Positions 1-11,629 of a stretch of DNA of 64,000 bases are shown here, one piece after another. The translations under genes and the position numbers were made by a program. How positions within the stretch are numbered: position 1 is the stretch's first letter; the number at the start of each line of letters is the position of its first letter. This stretch comes from Pieris napi (Eukaryota; Arthropoda; Insecta; Lepidoptera; Pieridae). The stretch covers positions 10,922,001-10,986,000 of the forward strand of contig NC_062235.1 in NCBI RefSeq assembly GCF_905475465.1. The letters run 5' to 3'. The notes under the pieces were generated by a model. That model searched no databases and had not been told where the DNA came from. It worked only from the letters and a program-made list of their open reading frames with translations.

Positions 1-693
1 ATAAAAATATGCTTATTTTTAAAATAAAGTTAGAAAACATTTTTTTTAAAGCACACAATCACTTTAATCAAAAAGGGCTCAACTTTAAGTTGCTGACATG
101 AGCAACACTGATTTTCAGTGATGCTCATGTCAGCAACCATGACCCATACTATCTTGGAGTGACAGCGATATACACTGAACACACCAAAAACAACACACTG
201 AACTAAAAAGTATTATAAAATTAACAAACAGAATAACAAAAATCAAATAACAAACAAAGAACATAAAATATGAGAAAATGCAACTAAATTCCCAGCCGAC
301 TGACATTCCAAACGATAACTTTTACATTTGATTTTGAAAGACGTAATGCCTTGGATATCGCGAATTGTATGTGGCATTTTCAAATCAATACCTTAAACCA
401 ATAAGCAATGGTCTACATATATTAATATTGTATAGCAATACTCATTACGAAATCGTAACCGAATATGAGTAAATAATTACTAATCTGTGGCAATATGTGA
501 CATATTACATAGATAGGTGCTGAGACATTAATCTTTGAAGTGATTTATTGCGCTTAACACAACCGGATATTAATTGCTGCCTATTTGATTGTGAACAATA
601 GCTGCGAGTACAATAAATCACAGAATTAACTAAACAGTGGCGAGATTGTAGAAGTGCTATTTTCAACCGAAATGTTTCAGGACTTTATTCTTA
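1..693. other. AT-rich intergenic stretch, no gene
   Basis: No open frame here looks coding. The only structure seen is a short hairpin at 89-137. The rest is low-complexity AT-rich sequence. Confidence 0.6.
89..137. repeat. short, almost perfect hairpin
   Basis: The 16-base stem arm gttgctgacatgagca is repeated as its reverse complement, tgctcatgtcagcaac. An inner 6-bp stem (cactga/tcagtg) continues after one A-A mismatch, and the loop is only three T. The total of 49 nt is shorter than a usual insect pre-miRNA, so a MITE remnant is more likely than a microRNA. Confidence 0.55.
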
Positions 694-931
694 TGCCCGC
701 CTTCCACTGCGAGCGGAACGGACCCATTACGGACTCTGCTATACTCGTAACGATGATTTTCATACACGTGCTTCCACCAAAGCGGAGTGAGCGAGTTGAA
801 AGAGTCACATATGAGGTTAGCGAGTTGACCGAGTTTCCCACGGAAATGAAAATGAAAATGTATGAAAATCATCGTTACGAGTATAGCGGAGTCCGTAATG
901 GGTCCGTTCCGCTCGCAGTGGTCGGCGGGCA
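694..931. mobile_element. Harbinger-like MITE with long inverted ends
   Basis: The 238-bp element has roughly 75-bp imperfect terminal inverted repeats. It starts tgcccgcc and ends ggcgggca, and both arms hold matching tracts ending at the tatgaaaatcatcgttacg motif. It is flanked on both sides by TTA (691-693 and 932-934), the three-base target duplication typical of PIF/Harbinger elements. It has no coding capacity; the open frames on both strands here are by-products of the inverted repeat. Assignment to Harbinger rests on the duplication only. Confidence 0.75.
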
Positions 932-1932
932 TTAAGCATAATTTTTACACGAATGTATAACTTATTAATGTACATGGATATGGTATGGAACTATAAATGA
1001 AGCAATTAAGTGATTGTCTTTATTGCTCTCATGATAGTTTGAATATAATAAAACGTGACAAAGGCATGAATGTAGTGTGGACTCAGTTTCCGCACTTTGA
1101 CCTGGTCTAACTACTAAGTCCTGGCTTATTAAGCCTAGTCTTAGCGTTCCAGAAGCTCAGATTTTTCCTAGGCACTTCGCAGGTTTCACCTTACTGCTGC
1201 AAGGATTTCTGATTGGGAAGCCACAGCCCGAATTCCGGGACTACGTGGGTGACTAATTCTGCACAAGGGACTGTCTGTCGCGACTCGGGCAAAGAGATGT
1301 TTATTAAGGAGACAGTGGCTCGTAATTGTCCCTATCTTTATTTTGAGATTAATAATATAGATGCTTAGAAATCGCTTTGTCAATAGCGAGTTTACTGCTT
1401 GTGCTATTTTGGACTGTCTGCAGTCCGAGTTTTGCGACCATCGGTGATGTTTGAGTTCTGCGCTGAGATTCTGTAACTAACTTGTAATAAACAATAAACT
1501 ATAAGCTCCCACCTTTTCAGAATGCCAAATCATAAAATGACTGCTTCACGACTGATTTGAGAGCGACCGCCGATGCGCAAACCGCTGTGTGAGTTCGAAA
1601 AGTGAGTTACAGTATCGCAGGGCTGTAGATCTTTGACGAACCCAGTTCGTTGCAAGAAGAGCAAGGGAAGGAGCGGGTACGGCCAGCCAGCATCATTCTG
1701 GATGGTCGCAAGCTCGGCAGCATCCTTGCCGTGAGAGAGATCCACTGTGTTCTTTTATCCACTGTAGGGTAACCCTGTTTGTCAGGGTTATTGCCTCCAG
1801 TCCATGGAGACACTCCAGTATTAGTCTGTTGATATTTAAGACATATAGAACTTATGAATAAACTCCAAATCCAGGCACGTTTATAAAATCTTGTCTTCAA
1901 TATTGATTCAATATAGATTTATTTATTATTAA
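932..1932. other. intergenic, possible degraded repeats
   Basis: I can support no gene. Short open frames around 1180-1380 and 1530-1900 (minus) have no recognisable domain and no intron-exon logic. Their composition is richer in GC than the flanks, so they may be fragments of an old retroelement, but I could not identify one. Confidence 0.4.
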
Positions 1933-2365
1933 CTAGCTGGCCTGGCGAACATCGTACCGCCTAACAGTCGATTCTTTATTTTTTTTAATACTTATTCTGC
2001 TATTCGGGACACCGGTCTAGCTAGTAAGATAAAAAAAAGAAAGTTGATAATACAACAAATACATTATGTCAAAAAATAAAAATTTACCTTCCCGAAACCC
2101 CTCCACTAACACTTGAACTTTATGATATGGTATTATAGTTCAAATTGCCTTTAAATATACGAATATAATATTACGAATATTTTGTATGGGCATATAGAAA
2201 AGTGTTGTTTTTAGACGTTTTCACTCAATTTTTTTTAATTTTTCTCTCCGTAAGAACCATCCTCGTATTTCAAGGAATATTATAAAAAAATCAGACAAAT
2301 CGGTCAAGCCGTTTTCATGTTATGTCGTGACAACGGAAAACGGGTTTCATTTATATATATATAGA
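1933..2365 (-). mobile_element. non-autonomous Helitron (433 bp)
   Basis: On the minus strand the element begins with TC followed by an alternating TA tract (2365 downward) and ends with CTAG at 1933-1936. The base before the element is A and the base after is T, as expected for Helitron insertion between A and T. A short GC-rich hairpin region (gttcgccaggc) lies just before the CTAG. No coding sequence is present. Similar elements in this window lie at 18004-18310, 35556-35890 and 52308-52679. Confidence 0.75.
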
Positions 2366-3171
2366 TTATACGTGAACAAACACGTAAATCATTCCTTTGT
2401 AATGGATGAAGTGTAAAAATGAATGGATTTCAAAATTAGTATGCTACAATATCCCCGAGGAACCTATGCAAAATTTATATTTAAAAATCGTCGAATCATA
2501 CCGTTCTAATTAAAGTAGCCATTTGTCTCTTTTAATCACTGTTTGACAGAAAGAGACGAAAGAGTAATTGAGTTAAAATTTAGCAATTACATTGATTTAA
2601 TTTCTATTGTAGAAAATAAAAATACATGTTTACTTTTCGTACACACGCTAAACAAAATGGACGTTCCAATATTGTGGATGACTATACTCTAATATCGTCC
2701 ACCAAAGTGAACAGCCAAGTAACATTATGCAGCGTATAAATACAGCCTTTTAATCTTCAATATTTTCTTTCTCATTTTTATATCTTACTCCTTTAACATC
2801 TCCTATGTTACAGTCTCGGCAGTTATCAATCGCTGTGTGGTAATTGCGTTTCACGGCGTCAGAGACGCGACGAATTGGGCTAAATGTTTCAAACATTGGT
2901 ATTCCAATAAACATGTTGTAAAGGATTTGTATGATTATGCCGTCACGTTGTATGGTTAAAATTCCTTAATGTGAGAAATTCATGTTTAGACACACATTCT
3001 TCAAACATATCTGCTCAACCGAATCTAATGTCATGTATATATATTAGTTATCAAGATCTACGTTCTACGTATATTTTAATCAATCGATAAAATTATAGAG
3101 ACTATGATTTCCATATGGCAAAATTGAATGGAATTTGTTACGTTTTATTTAACATAATAAAAAGAATAAAT
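2366..3171. other. intergenic, nothing recognised
   Basis: AT-rich sequence without a credible open frame. A fragment near 2525-2570 (cagaaagagacgaaag) resembles similar short tracts near 20400, 46870 and 54870, so it may be part of an old dispersed repeat. Confidence 0.4.
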
Positions 3172-3400
3172 CAGTGGCACTACAACCTTTTTTAGGTCTG
3201 GGCTTCAGATTTCTGTATCTGCTTCATAGGTGATCAGCCTCCTGTGCCTGACAGCAAGCAAGCAAGCCGGTTTCCTTCACCGTTCGAGCGAATGTTAAAA
3301 TGCGCACATAGAAAGAAAGTCCATTAGTACATAGCCGGGGATCGCACCAACGACCCCTTCAATGAGAGTCGTACGCTGAAGCCATTAGGCCAAAAATGCT
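3172..3400 (-). mobile_element. tRNA-derived SINE copy (minus)
   Basis: Read on the minus strand, the copy has a tRNA-like head: a box A region around ttggcctaatggcttcagcg and a degraded box B near the cgatccccggc motif. It then has the body shared by all copies of this family (ctttctttctatgtgcgcat, ttcgctcgaacggtgaagga, ctgatcaccta, ggcccagacctaaaaaagg). Other copies lie at 3477, 5075, 8993, 9646, 13604, 14628, 21889 and 53436. Confidence 0.75.
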
Positions 3401-3476
3401 CAATGCTGCTTTTTATTTACTAAATAATATTTTTGGCATTGGGAAAATTGATACACGACATTTTGTGGGAAAAACA

Positions 3477-3660
3477 CACGACTCTTAAGCCTGAGATCTC
3501 GGGTTGAAGTAACGGCTTGCACTATAATCTTTCTATGCGCACTTACAGTGCAGGTAAACATCGTTAGGCATGCCTTAACACAAAATTACGGCGTGTAAGG
3601 CACAGAAGGCTGATCACCTACTTGCCTCTGAGGAACATGATCAAGAGACAGACACAGACA
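3477..3660 (+). mobile_element. degenerate SINE copy (plus)
   Basis: It shares the order of SINE blocks with the other copies (cgactct head, tatgcgcac, aacatcgttagg, ggctgatcacctacttgcct, gaaacatgatca-like end) but is heavily mutated. It lies immediately beside the minus-strand copy at 3172-3400. Confidence 0.55.
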
Positions 3661-3662
3661 TT

Positions 3663-3800
3663 TTTTTTTCATAGAACGGGGGGCAAACGGGCAGGAGGCT
3701 CACCTGATGTTAAGTGATACCGCCGCCCATGGACACTCTGAATGCCAGCTCGCGAGTGCGTTGCCGGCCTTTTAAGAATCGGTACGCTCTTTTCAGACAT
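3663..3800 (+). repeat. dispersed repeat family B, copy 1
   Basis: A T-run is followed by agaacggggggcaaacgggc, ctcacctgatgttaagtgat, accgccgcccatggacac, gttgccggccttttaag and ggtacgctctttt. The same ordered blocks recur at 5945, 14405 and 53893 (plus) and at 12425 and 55195 (minus). It is an unnamed dispersed insect repeat, probably the 3' part of a retroelement. Confidence 0.7.
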
Positions 3801-5074
3801 CTGACGCTAAGACCTTTGTAGGGGTTGTTGCCACTGTATTTTCGATCAATCACAAATAATCTGTTGCCTTTATTGTTGTCTAAAAAATTTAGACGCAAAT
3901 CAAGTGATTGATATTTTGCTTCCAATTTTATTTATTATTATTGGTTTTCCTTTCAAATGGAATTCGTTCAAAACGATTGTTAAAATACTAAAGAACATCC
4001 AATTATAATTTTAACAAGAGCCGATCGGACTACATAAGAGTCATTGTACCGTAAATGGCCGCAGAGTGATGACTCGACACTTTTTGCCCGCGGTATTACG
4101 TTGTATTACAGCGTACCAATGCAATTTAACTGACACCGTTAACTTGTAGGAGTCATACTAGATTATTTTAAATAATCACTCGCATTTCTCTAACTATTGC
4201 AGAGACTTTGTTTCGTTCGGCTTGTTGCATATATCTTTTAGCTCTTCTAAGCCTATGCCTCTTTTTAGACTGTTTTTTCTTCAACGTTATTTGCGTACTT
4301 ATTAATAAAACTCAATTGAGCAATTGGATTAGGAATACATGACCCCAGATTTTAGACTCGCTATGGACTATGGCTGCATAGTATTTTGTCTCAGAAACGT
4401 TTCAAACAGAACAAAACCTTTATTCCACAGGGTATGACAAAAGTAATACAGATTTGACTGAGACCAGTTTGTATCTGTGTGTATACATTATACAATATTC
4501 GCTTGCATATGTATTAGATTTTGTTTTATGTGTATGGGCTTGCCGTATTATGTACACATTTGATTTTATTTTTAAACGAATCGCTGCACAATAAAACTAT
4601 GCATACTACAATAATATATCTCTGTTATAGATCGTGATGTGTGTCAAAGATTTCATGAGATTTATTTGTTTATTAACACACCACATATAAAACAATTTTC
4701 TACTGTGTAAGTTACAATATCATTCAAAAACATATGAATAACGCAAAAAATCCGAAAAGTAAATAAAAAAAGAGAAAAACAATTTGTACACAAATAAATT
4801 AATTTCTTCCACATTTTTAAACAACTTAAACACTTTATTTCTTCTATAAATAATGCTTTGGCATCTCAAATCTAATCACTTTTATTGCAATTTCACTTAA
4901 TCCATGTTTTTGATGTAATTTGATACAGCCTTCGTTAAATAAACGATGTCGCAGATATGCCAACCGATGCTTATTGCAATTCAATCATAAAATTTCAAAA
5001 TGCGTATATAATGGTTGTTCTATACACACATTTTATAAGAATTTATTTTAAATCGAGATATATTATGAATAGAG
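3801..5074. other. intergenic, nothing recognised
   Basis: Over 1.2 kb of AT-rich sequence with no credible coding frame, RNA gene or repeat that I could match elsewhere in the window. Confidence 0.45.
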
Positions 5075-5600
5075 CCGTGTTGCCTTAGTGGCTTCAGCGT
5101 TCTTGGGTAGAATGCCTAGCGAACCCCGAGGGCCCATATTAAGGGCATGTGAAGGGCTGAGGTGTTTTTAGTGGGTGGGGTCTCGCTACCCCTCTGAATA
5201 GCAGAGGGTTTTGAGTGTAGACCCAGCCCCACAGTCCCCGCGTCAAGCTCGACATCCTTGATGCGGGTCTGCGTAAGCGCATTTTCACCTCGAAAAAAAA
5301 AAAAAAAAAAAAAAAAAAAGTGGCTTCAGCGTGCGACTCTCATCCCTGAGGTCGTAAGTTCCATCCCCTTCCAAGTTCCTTTCCAAGCACCAATGGACTT
5401 TCTTTCTATGTGCGCATTTTACATTCGCTCGAACGGTGAAGGAAAACATCGTGAGGAAACCGAAATTTCTTAGACCCAAAAATGTCGACGGCGTGTCTCA
5501 GGAGGCTGATCACCTACTTGCCTATTAGATTTAAAAATGATCTTGAAACAGATTCAGAAATCTGAGGCCCAGACCTAAAAAGGTTGTAGCGCCACTGATT
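5075..5600 (+). mobile_element. SINE copy (plus) split by another retroelement
   Basis: The SINE head starts at gccgtgttgccttagtggcttcagcg, is interrupted at 5100-5318, and resumes at agtggcttcagcgtgcgact. It runs through every block of the family body to ggcccagacctaaaaaggttg near 5590. The box A-like part (ttgccttagtgg) and a box B-like part (gtaagttccatcccc) are both visible. Removing the insert restores a full-length SINE of about 295 bases. Confidence 0.8.
5100..5318 (+). mobile_element. poly(A)-tailed retroelement inserted in a SINE
   Basis: This 219-base insert begins ttcttgggtagaatgcc and ends in a pure A-run of about 27 bases. A 13-base direct repeat, agtggcttcagcg, lies on both sides (5087-5099 and 5319-5331), so it was copied in by target-primed reverse transcription. 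The body is GC-richer than its surroundings and has no long frame. It could be another SINE or the 3' end of a LINE. Confidence 0.8.
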
Positions 5601-5780
5601 TATTTTTATTTTAAATTGTGGCTCTTTTGTTTATTTCCGTAGACATGTTTCTGAGTATGATTTATATTGTTCCTTTTTAAATCGAATTAGTTGTTCCTTC
5701 TGCGCTTACCAATGCAAAACAATTTTTGTTTAGTTTTAACAGGGAATTAATAGGGTAGTTATTTAAAACTTAAGACCTCT

Positions 5781-5920
5781 CAACATAACACAAATTCCCT
5801 AAAGAACTTTCTCCCAAACCGAGTAGTGGCCGAATGGAATAGGCTTCCGAAAAGTGTAATCAGTGCACCATCTCTGAACTCCTTTAAAAATAGATTGGAT
5901 AGTTTCTCCAAATCTCAAAA
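5781..5920 (+). pseudogene. LINE reverse-transcriptase C-terminal remnant
   Basis: From about 5803 one frame reads NSLKNFLPNRVVAEWNRLP and then KSVISAPSLNSFKNRLDSFS. The pattern NRVVxxWNxLPxxVxxAxSLxxFKxRLD is the usual end of insect non-LTR retrotransposon polymerase proteins. No upstream polymerase core remains, so this is a 5'-truncated dead copy. A family B repeat follows directly and may be its 3' tail. Confidence 0.65.
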
Positions 5921-5944
5921 TACACGCGCATCAGCTTATTATTT

Positions 5945-6190
5945 TTTTTAATGTTTTTTTTTTATAGAACAGGGGGCAAACTGACAGGAGGCTCACCGTA
6001 TGTTAAGTGATACCGCCGCCCATGGACACTCTCAAAGTAAGAGGGCTTGCGAGTGTGTGCCGGCCTTTCAAGAATTGGTACTCTTCTTGAAGGACCTTTA
6101 GTCGAATTGGTTCGGAAATACTTCAGTGGGCAGCTGGTTCCACAAAGTGGTGGTGCGCGGCAAAAACTGCCTTAAGCTGCTAGTGTGTTT
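5945..6190 (+). repeat. dispersed repeat family B, copy 2
   Basis: This is the longest plus-strand copy. It carries the common blocks plus a 3' extension (tcgaattggttcggaaatac, gtgggcagctggttccacaa, gtggtggtgcgcggcaaaaa). It directly follows the LINE remnant at 5781-5920. Confidence 0.7.
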
Positions 6191-6679
6191 ATATACATAA
6201 TAATAATAATTCACAGGGTTAAACTACAAAGTCTTATTGAAAACGGTTATATTGTTTGGTTAACCACAAAATTAATAAGAAGCGGCCTCGCAGAGCTAAG
6301 TTTAAGGGTCTAACTTAAATTATGTTACACCGCAAAGCATTTACCATGAATCACCTGCCATTTGTCGGCTAACGAAATTAAGACTCATTCAATGTATAAG
6401 TTAGTGTCGAACATTTTGACATTCAATTTTCTCGGCAATACGTTTTGCCTTGAGCTATTCACCTATAATTCAAATGGACTGGAAGGCCGGAATATTTAGT
6501 GATTAATTTATTAATAGAGTCGGTCGTATCGTATTAGAATATAGCTATTGTTCTATTACAAGACTCCGTAGATCTCTTTATTGGGATACTTTTCAATATA
6601 AATAACCTTTTATAAGCTTATAAAAACAAAGTATAGAAGAAGAGATAACAAATTTTCAAATAGATAGTACAATGCTTTA

Positions 6680-6875
6680 AACTCAAATGAACTTTATTCT
6701 TATAGGTAACCATGTACACTTATGAACGTCAACAGAAAAGATGTTAAATTGATTTAAATTTACATTTACTACGCAAGTTCGCAAGTCAAGGCCGTAGCGT
6801 GGGCAACAATAACTGGCAAGAAACTCTTCGCCACTCTTTTTAATCGCCAAGTTTTGAGTCATATAAATTGTTTGT
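6680..6875 (-). repeat. LINE 3'-end repeat (family C), minus
   Basis: Read on the minus strand it contains ggcgattaaaaagagtgg, gagtttcttgccagt, the gcgaacttgcg part, and an end of ataagtgtacatggttacct, ataagaataaagttcattt. The same blocks occur at 32875 and 42310 (plus) and 58162 (minus). At 42150 the repeat follows a recognisable LINE protein tail, so it is a LINE 3' untranslated region. Confidence 0.65.
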
Positions 6876-7025
6876 AAGGTAGAGCAGCCATAAATATTTG
6901 TGTTGCTTATTTATTAAATCGGTTAACCATAAAAACGGCCCTATACTTAGAAAAATTACGAATAGTGGGTCTATTATTATCTATATGGGAAAGTGCAAGA
7001 ATAAAAATAAGATACTATAAATATC

Positions 7026-7059
7026 CAATTACTTAGTTAACTAGAGTTAACTAAGTAAT
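7026..7059. repeat. perfect 16-bp inverted repeat
   Basis: The arm aattacttagttaact is followed after two bases by its exact reverse complement, then by a TA-rich microsatellite (7065-7105). It is probably a MITE remnant. No transcription-termination role is implied. Confidence 0.5.
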
Positions 7060-7139
7060 TGTAGAATATATTATAGTATATATATATATATTATAGTATA
7101 GTATAGAGTAGAAAATATTATAGGCAAAATTCCATGAAT

Positions 7140-7385
7140 TGGGCTCCACCGCATCCTACCGGCTCCAGCAGTATTCTCCAGATAGGCGATAGCCCCAGTG
7201 ACTTTTTCCTGTTCTCAGACCTCAAGAGAATGCACGATGGACAGAAATTTTCGCTGATGAAGAGGTCGCCGCATATGCAATCTATATAGAGGCTTAAGAC
7301 AAATCGTACTATAAAAAATGGTATCGATTTTTTTTTATGACCGCTATAATCGTTGTACGAAGGCAACAAACTATATTGAATACTA
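7140..7385 (+). pseudogene. mariner transposase C-terminal fragment
   Basis: Split over at least two frames, the translation contains QYSPD, then FLFSDLKRMHDGQKFS, then ADEEVAAYAIYIEA and DKSYYK, and near the end DRYNRC. These match in order the C-terminal end of mariner transposases (PYSPDLAPxDYxLF, KxFxxxEEV, YYxxGIxxLxxRWxKC). Frameshifts and stops make it non-functional. The catalytic third aspartate would sit in the degraded SPDLAPSD motif. No terminal inverted repeats were found close by. Confidence 0.65.
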
Positions 7386-8992
7386 AAATTAAAATTTATA
7401 AAAAAAAGATATTTTCTATGTTAGACTACGAACTTTTCAGCCCATCTATTGTGTGATAATTAATAATAAATCTGTTATAAAAATATATATTTTGTCATTT
7501 TGCATCACAGAACAAGAGATCATTCTGAATATTTGTAATAGAGCCTACTAGCAAAACCTTCAGACATCAAAATGCACACACAATAATCTTTCTTACCTGA
7601 AAGTTATAAAAATCAACAATAAAAGCAGTATTTTTTCATCATTATCCACATTCATTTCGCACTTGCAAATAAAACACAACAGCCGGGGGCTGATCACTCG
7701 ACCCAGTTGCAATCAGCGCGGCAGGTACCCTCGGCTTAACCTTTCGCTGTCAAATGACCTGATTTGTGTGAAATTAAAGCGACTCAATCAGATCTACGCC
7801 TTGCCTTATTTATATTATGGTTATAGGTAGTTGCATATGTTAATATGACATTGACATAACAGTACAAGAAATAATAATAATTTATTTATTGCAAGAATAT
7901 GGTACAAAATGTTAAGGTGATACAGTCGTTAATCGTTCGCATATTCTGCCACACAATGGCGCGAAAATTTGTCTTAAGGAATTTTACATTATTAGTCAAA
8001 GTCAATTCATATATTATTATACATTACATCATTAAATTTATATCAATTACAGTGTCTCAAGCAAATAATAATTTATTGAATTGTACATTTTATCTAAAAG
8101 TAATACACTAAGTCGCTTTTAAAGACTCTAGACGGAAGATGTTTTAGTACTTTTGGTAATTTATTGTAAACTTTAATTGCCATACAAAAGGTGTTTTTCC
8201 GAAACAGTTGTAGATTTTTGGCACAGCCAATTTCTCCCCATGTCTACGACGAATATATAAAACCTCAAATAAAGAGCAAAACACGTATTAATTACAAAAA
8301 CTTTTTGTTAAGTTTGGCGGGTTTCGTTCAATTGTGATTGGTCTTCGGTCTCCAGTCTAACGACCGACACACGATACGTTACGTTTATCTGTTTAAGAAA
8401 TAATCAAACGCGCAATTATTCCGTTTTATTACCTTTTAACCCTCCAGTCTAACAATTCAAAAGTTTGTATGTGTAAAAATAAATACTAGATAATATATTA
8501 TAAACTATAGGCCCATTTTTTTGCAAAATAATTTATTTAAAAAAAGCTATACTAGTGCTACGGACGGCCATATCATTCAGTGATCTCTAGACAGCCCTAG
8601 TTATAAATATAGGTATGTATAAGTTGGTAACTGGTTGGTCGATTATACATCTTAAATTGAATTGAGCAAAATTACTTTAGCTTAAGCTGTCTTATTGCAC
8701 TATTAGCAAATAAAGGGACTTTATAACCCTCATCGGTTACCGGCTGAGTGCTTGATTGAATGTGGGAAGAGCTACTGTTTCATACCATCCTACGCATGCA
8801 TGCATCGGCAAAATAGGTGGTCCAACTTCAGACACAATTATCTTGCAACTTTATTAGTCTTCCATAGTCCGGTCCACGTTTGTGAGACAATTTTCTTTGG
8901 TATTTCATTATTTTCTAGATAAATAGTTTTCAAGGCCTCACTATAAAAAGTGTTTTAATTTCAGTTAAAACATTGTTGCATTGTTGATCTTC
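7386..8992. other. intergenic, nothing recognised
   Basis: AT-rich sequence with only short, unconvincing open frames. No matching repeat family was seen in this 1.6 kb. Confidence 0.4.
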
Positions 8993-9186
8993 AGAATCCG
9001 TCTCTCATCCCTGAGGTCGTAGGTTCGAACCTGAGCTGTGCACCAATTGTTTTCTATGTGTTTATATAACACTCGCTCGTACGGTGTAATAACAAAATAA
9101 AACATCTTGAGGAGACTTGCCTATTAGAAATAGCGAAACAGATACAAAAATCTGAGGCCCAGACCTTAAAAGACTGTATTGCCTAG
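8993..9186 (+). mobile_element. SINE copy (plus), head-truncated
   Basis: Family blocks present are ctctcatccctgaggtcgta, ggttcgaacctgagctgtgc (box B), ctatgtgtttatataacactcgctcg, aacatcttgaggag, acttgcctattag and tctgaggcccagacctt. The box A part is missing or diverged. Confidence 0.7.
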
Positions 9187-9645
9187 CTATATATAAGTGA
9201 AAGCGTTAACAAACACTTTCATTTGTTAGTTAATAACAATAACCAAACACATTAGTACAAAGCAAATTTCAAATATGCATAAACCCAAAGAAATTAATAA
9301 AGGGCTTTCCAATTAAAGCTCGGTAAGATATATTGCTTCAGTTATAAGCGGATAAGCAATAAAACACAATGGAGTTAGCGGCTGGACTAACCATATATAT
9401 AACTATTCCATTTAGGAGTAGAAGACCCACAGAATATATATTACATAGTTGGTTAATGCGTTTATGTCCGAAGTTTTGTATTTTATTGATATTGTGAGAC
9501 TAAAAAACTGTCAATTGTTTTATTAGAAGACTGATTTATGGCATTATAATAATAACACTTTACCTCACAATAACATAAAACAGAAGAAAAATAAAATTTA
9601 ATAAATGGTGACAAATGTCTAGACAACCCAAACATTAAATATTAT

Positions 9646-9886
9646 ATGCCTCAGATTTCTGTATCTGTTTCATCACAATTTTTCTTATAGGTGATCAGGC
9701 TCCTGTGTCTGACACACGCCGTCGACTTTTTGGGTCTAGGGCAAGCCGGTTTCCTCGCGATGTTTTCCTTCACTGTTCGAGTGAATGTTAAATGCGCACA
9801 TAGAACGAAAGTCCATTGGTGCACAGACGGGAATTTTTGACCTCAGGGATGAGAGTCGCACGCTGAAGTCGCTAGGCCAACACTAC
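9646..9886 (-). mobile_element. SINE copy (minus), nearly full-length
   Basis: This is one of the best-preserved copies. On the minus strand the tRNA-like head (gttggcctagcgacttcagc), the ggtcaaaaattcccgtctgt box B remnant, and all body blocks down to the tcagatttctgtatctg complement are present. Confidence 0.75.
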
Positions 9887-11629
9887 ATTAAAATACAATA
9901 CCGAACTTTAATCTACACTAAACTACTTAATATAATAATACATATAGTTAAAAATAACAAAGATTTTTTGGTACAATGTTGTTAGTTGTTTCTTAAATTT
10001 AGTCTGCGAGATCTGCACGACTGCAAGCATTCCACATAGGTATACAAATTACTATTAACCCATATCTAAACAGCCTGATGACACTCGCACTGCCAGAAGG
10101 CTCGCAAGCGCGCTGCCGGAACTTAAATTATTAATTAAATTTCGTAAAATAGATTTAATTAACCCTCCTTTATTTTATGAAGAAAATACCTCTGACACCC
10201 ATAGAAACCGCTAACAGTGCATTCCCTTAGGACTGTGGCACTACTCTTAGACTTTGACATAAAGACGCTAAAGAAGGACATAGCCTACATTTGTCCCAGG
10301 CCAAATTAGAAAAGGAAGTTTATAATTTGTTTCTTCCTCACTGCATTTCTCATATCCTGTGGCGAACCGGTTTAATTATACATGAGATTCTTAACAGGTA
10401 TCGACAGATCTGTTTCTCCGAACTAAATGGCCAGCCACAGATATTAAATCTTGGCACAGGCTTTAGTGGTATTTGCCGAAATACGACAGTGCTGTAGATT
10501 TCGGAATCGATAAATTCTATTTCGAGCCAGTTTTCCCGTGGGACCGCGACTTATGCGATGTCAAATGTACTTGGAATAAATTCGCAAGTGTTTTGTTTCC
10601 GTATAAACAGTGCTTCCCAAGATTTTTGTGCCATTCCCCCTTAGCCTTTCTTAAATTCTTATATCCCCTTATGTAACATAATATATAATATAAGTAAATT
10701 TTCAAAACATATAATGAAGAACTGAAAATCAAATTCCAAATCAATTTATTTTTAACAATCAAACTGTGGGGCGTGGGCCGCACGTTGGAAAGCACTGGTC
10801 TAAACTTATATGGAATTGATTAATCACCTCTGAAGTTCTCTTATAAGAATCTCTTAGGAGAGATGACTAGATATGGATATGATAATAAATTCCAAATATG
10901 AAAAAACGAATAATGCAAAAGTTTTGGATTTTGACAATTGACAGTTCGCCAAGACAAATCTCGACTTAGCGCGAATGCACTTACAGTAGTAGACTACGCT
11001 AACCATTTTAGGATAAATGTATGATGGCCATATTGAAAATAATCAAGCTAAATAGAAATTTTTTGTGGCTGCTTTTCTACCAAAACTAGGTCCCGAAATT
11101 TAGAATCACACAAATGACGAAATTAAATCCCACATCATTGTTAACTTTACAGGAAATCATTTAAATGCCATCGTTAAAAATAGCTGTATTCAAATATTGC
11201 CAGGTCAGATAAAATGTTCTCCTAAAACTGGGATTATGTGGATTCATCTATATTTGTTACCCGTCTATTCCCGATGGATTCAATTTATTTAGAAATATTG
11301 CAATGAATTTAGCTCGACTTTTTCATTTGATATTCATTTTGATTCAATATGTTTTATGTCAATATCTTATAAACATTATAATCCCGTCTCTGTTGCTAAC
11401 AATAATGGTTTCAGACTGTTAAATATCTACAAAGATCAATAAAATATTGCCTAACATTTGGGTGTGGTACCAAAATATTTTAGACCATAAAATAAATGGG
11501 TAACATTTTATATACGCATGATTGTAAACAGTTAATACTATACGTGTTTTGTATTAATCAACACTCAGAATATACTTAACAATGTGACTAATATACGCGC
11601 TGTGCAGAAACCGGTGAAAACATATAGTC
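9887..11629. other. intergenic with repeat scraps
   Basis: A fragment at 10078-10130 (ctcgcaagcgcgctgccgg) matches family B. At 10757-10800 the sequence ending tggaaagcactg resembles one terminus of an hAT element on the minus strand (cagtgctttccaacgtgcgg), but I found no partner end. Open frames at 10291-10676 have no recognisable domain. Confidence 0.4.

Noticed and set aside
654..935. Open frames on both strands (93 and 89 codons) with near-identical ends
   Set aside because: They mirror each other because the DNA is an inverted-repeat MITE; there is no protein domain.
5258..5473. Frame containing a poly-lysine run (AAA tract)
   Set aside because: The lysines come from the poly(A) tail of a retroelement inserted in a SINE.
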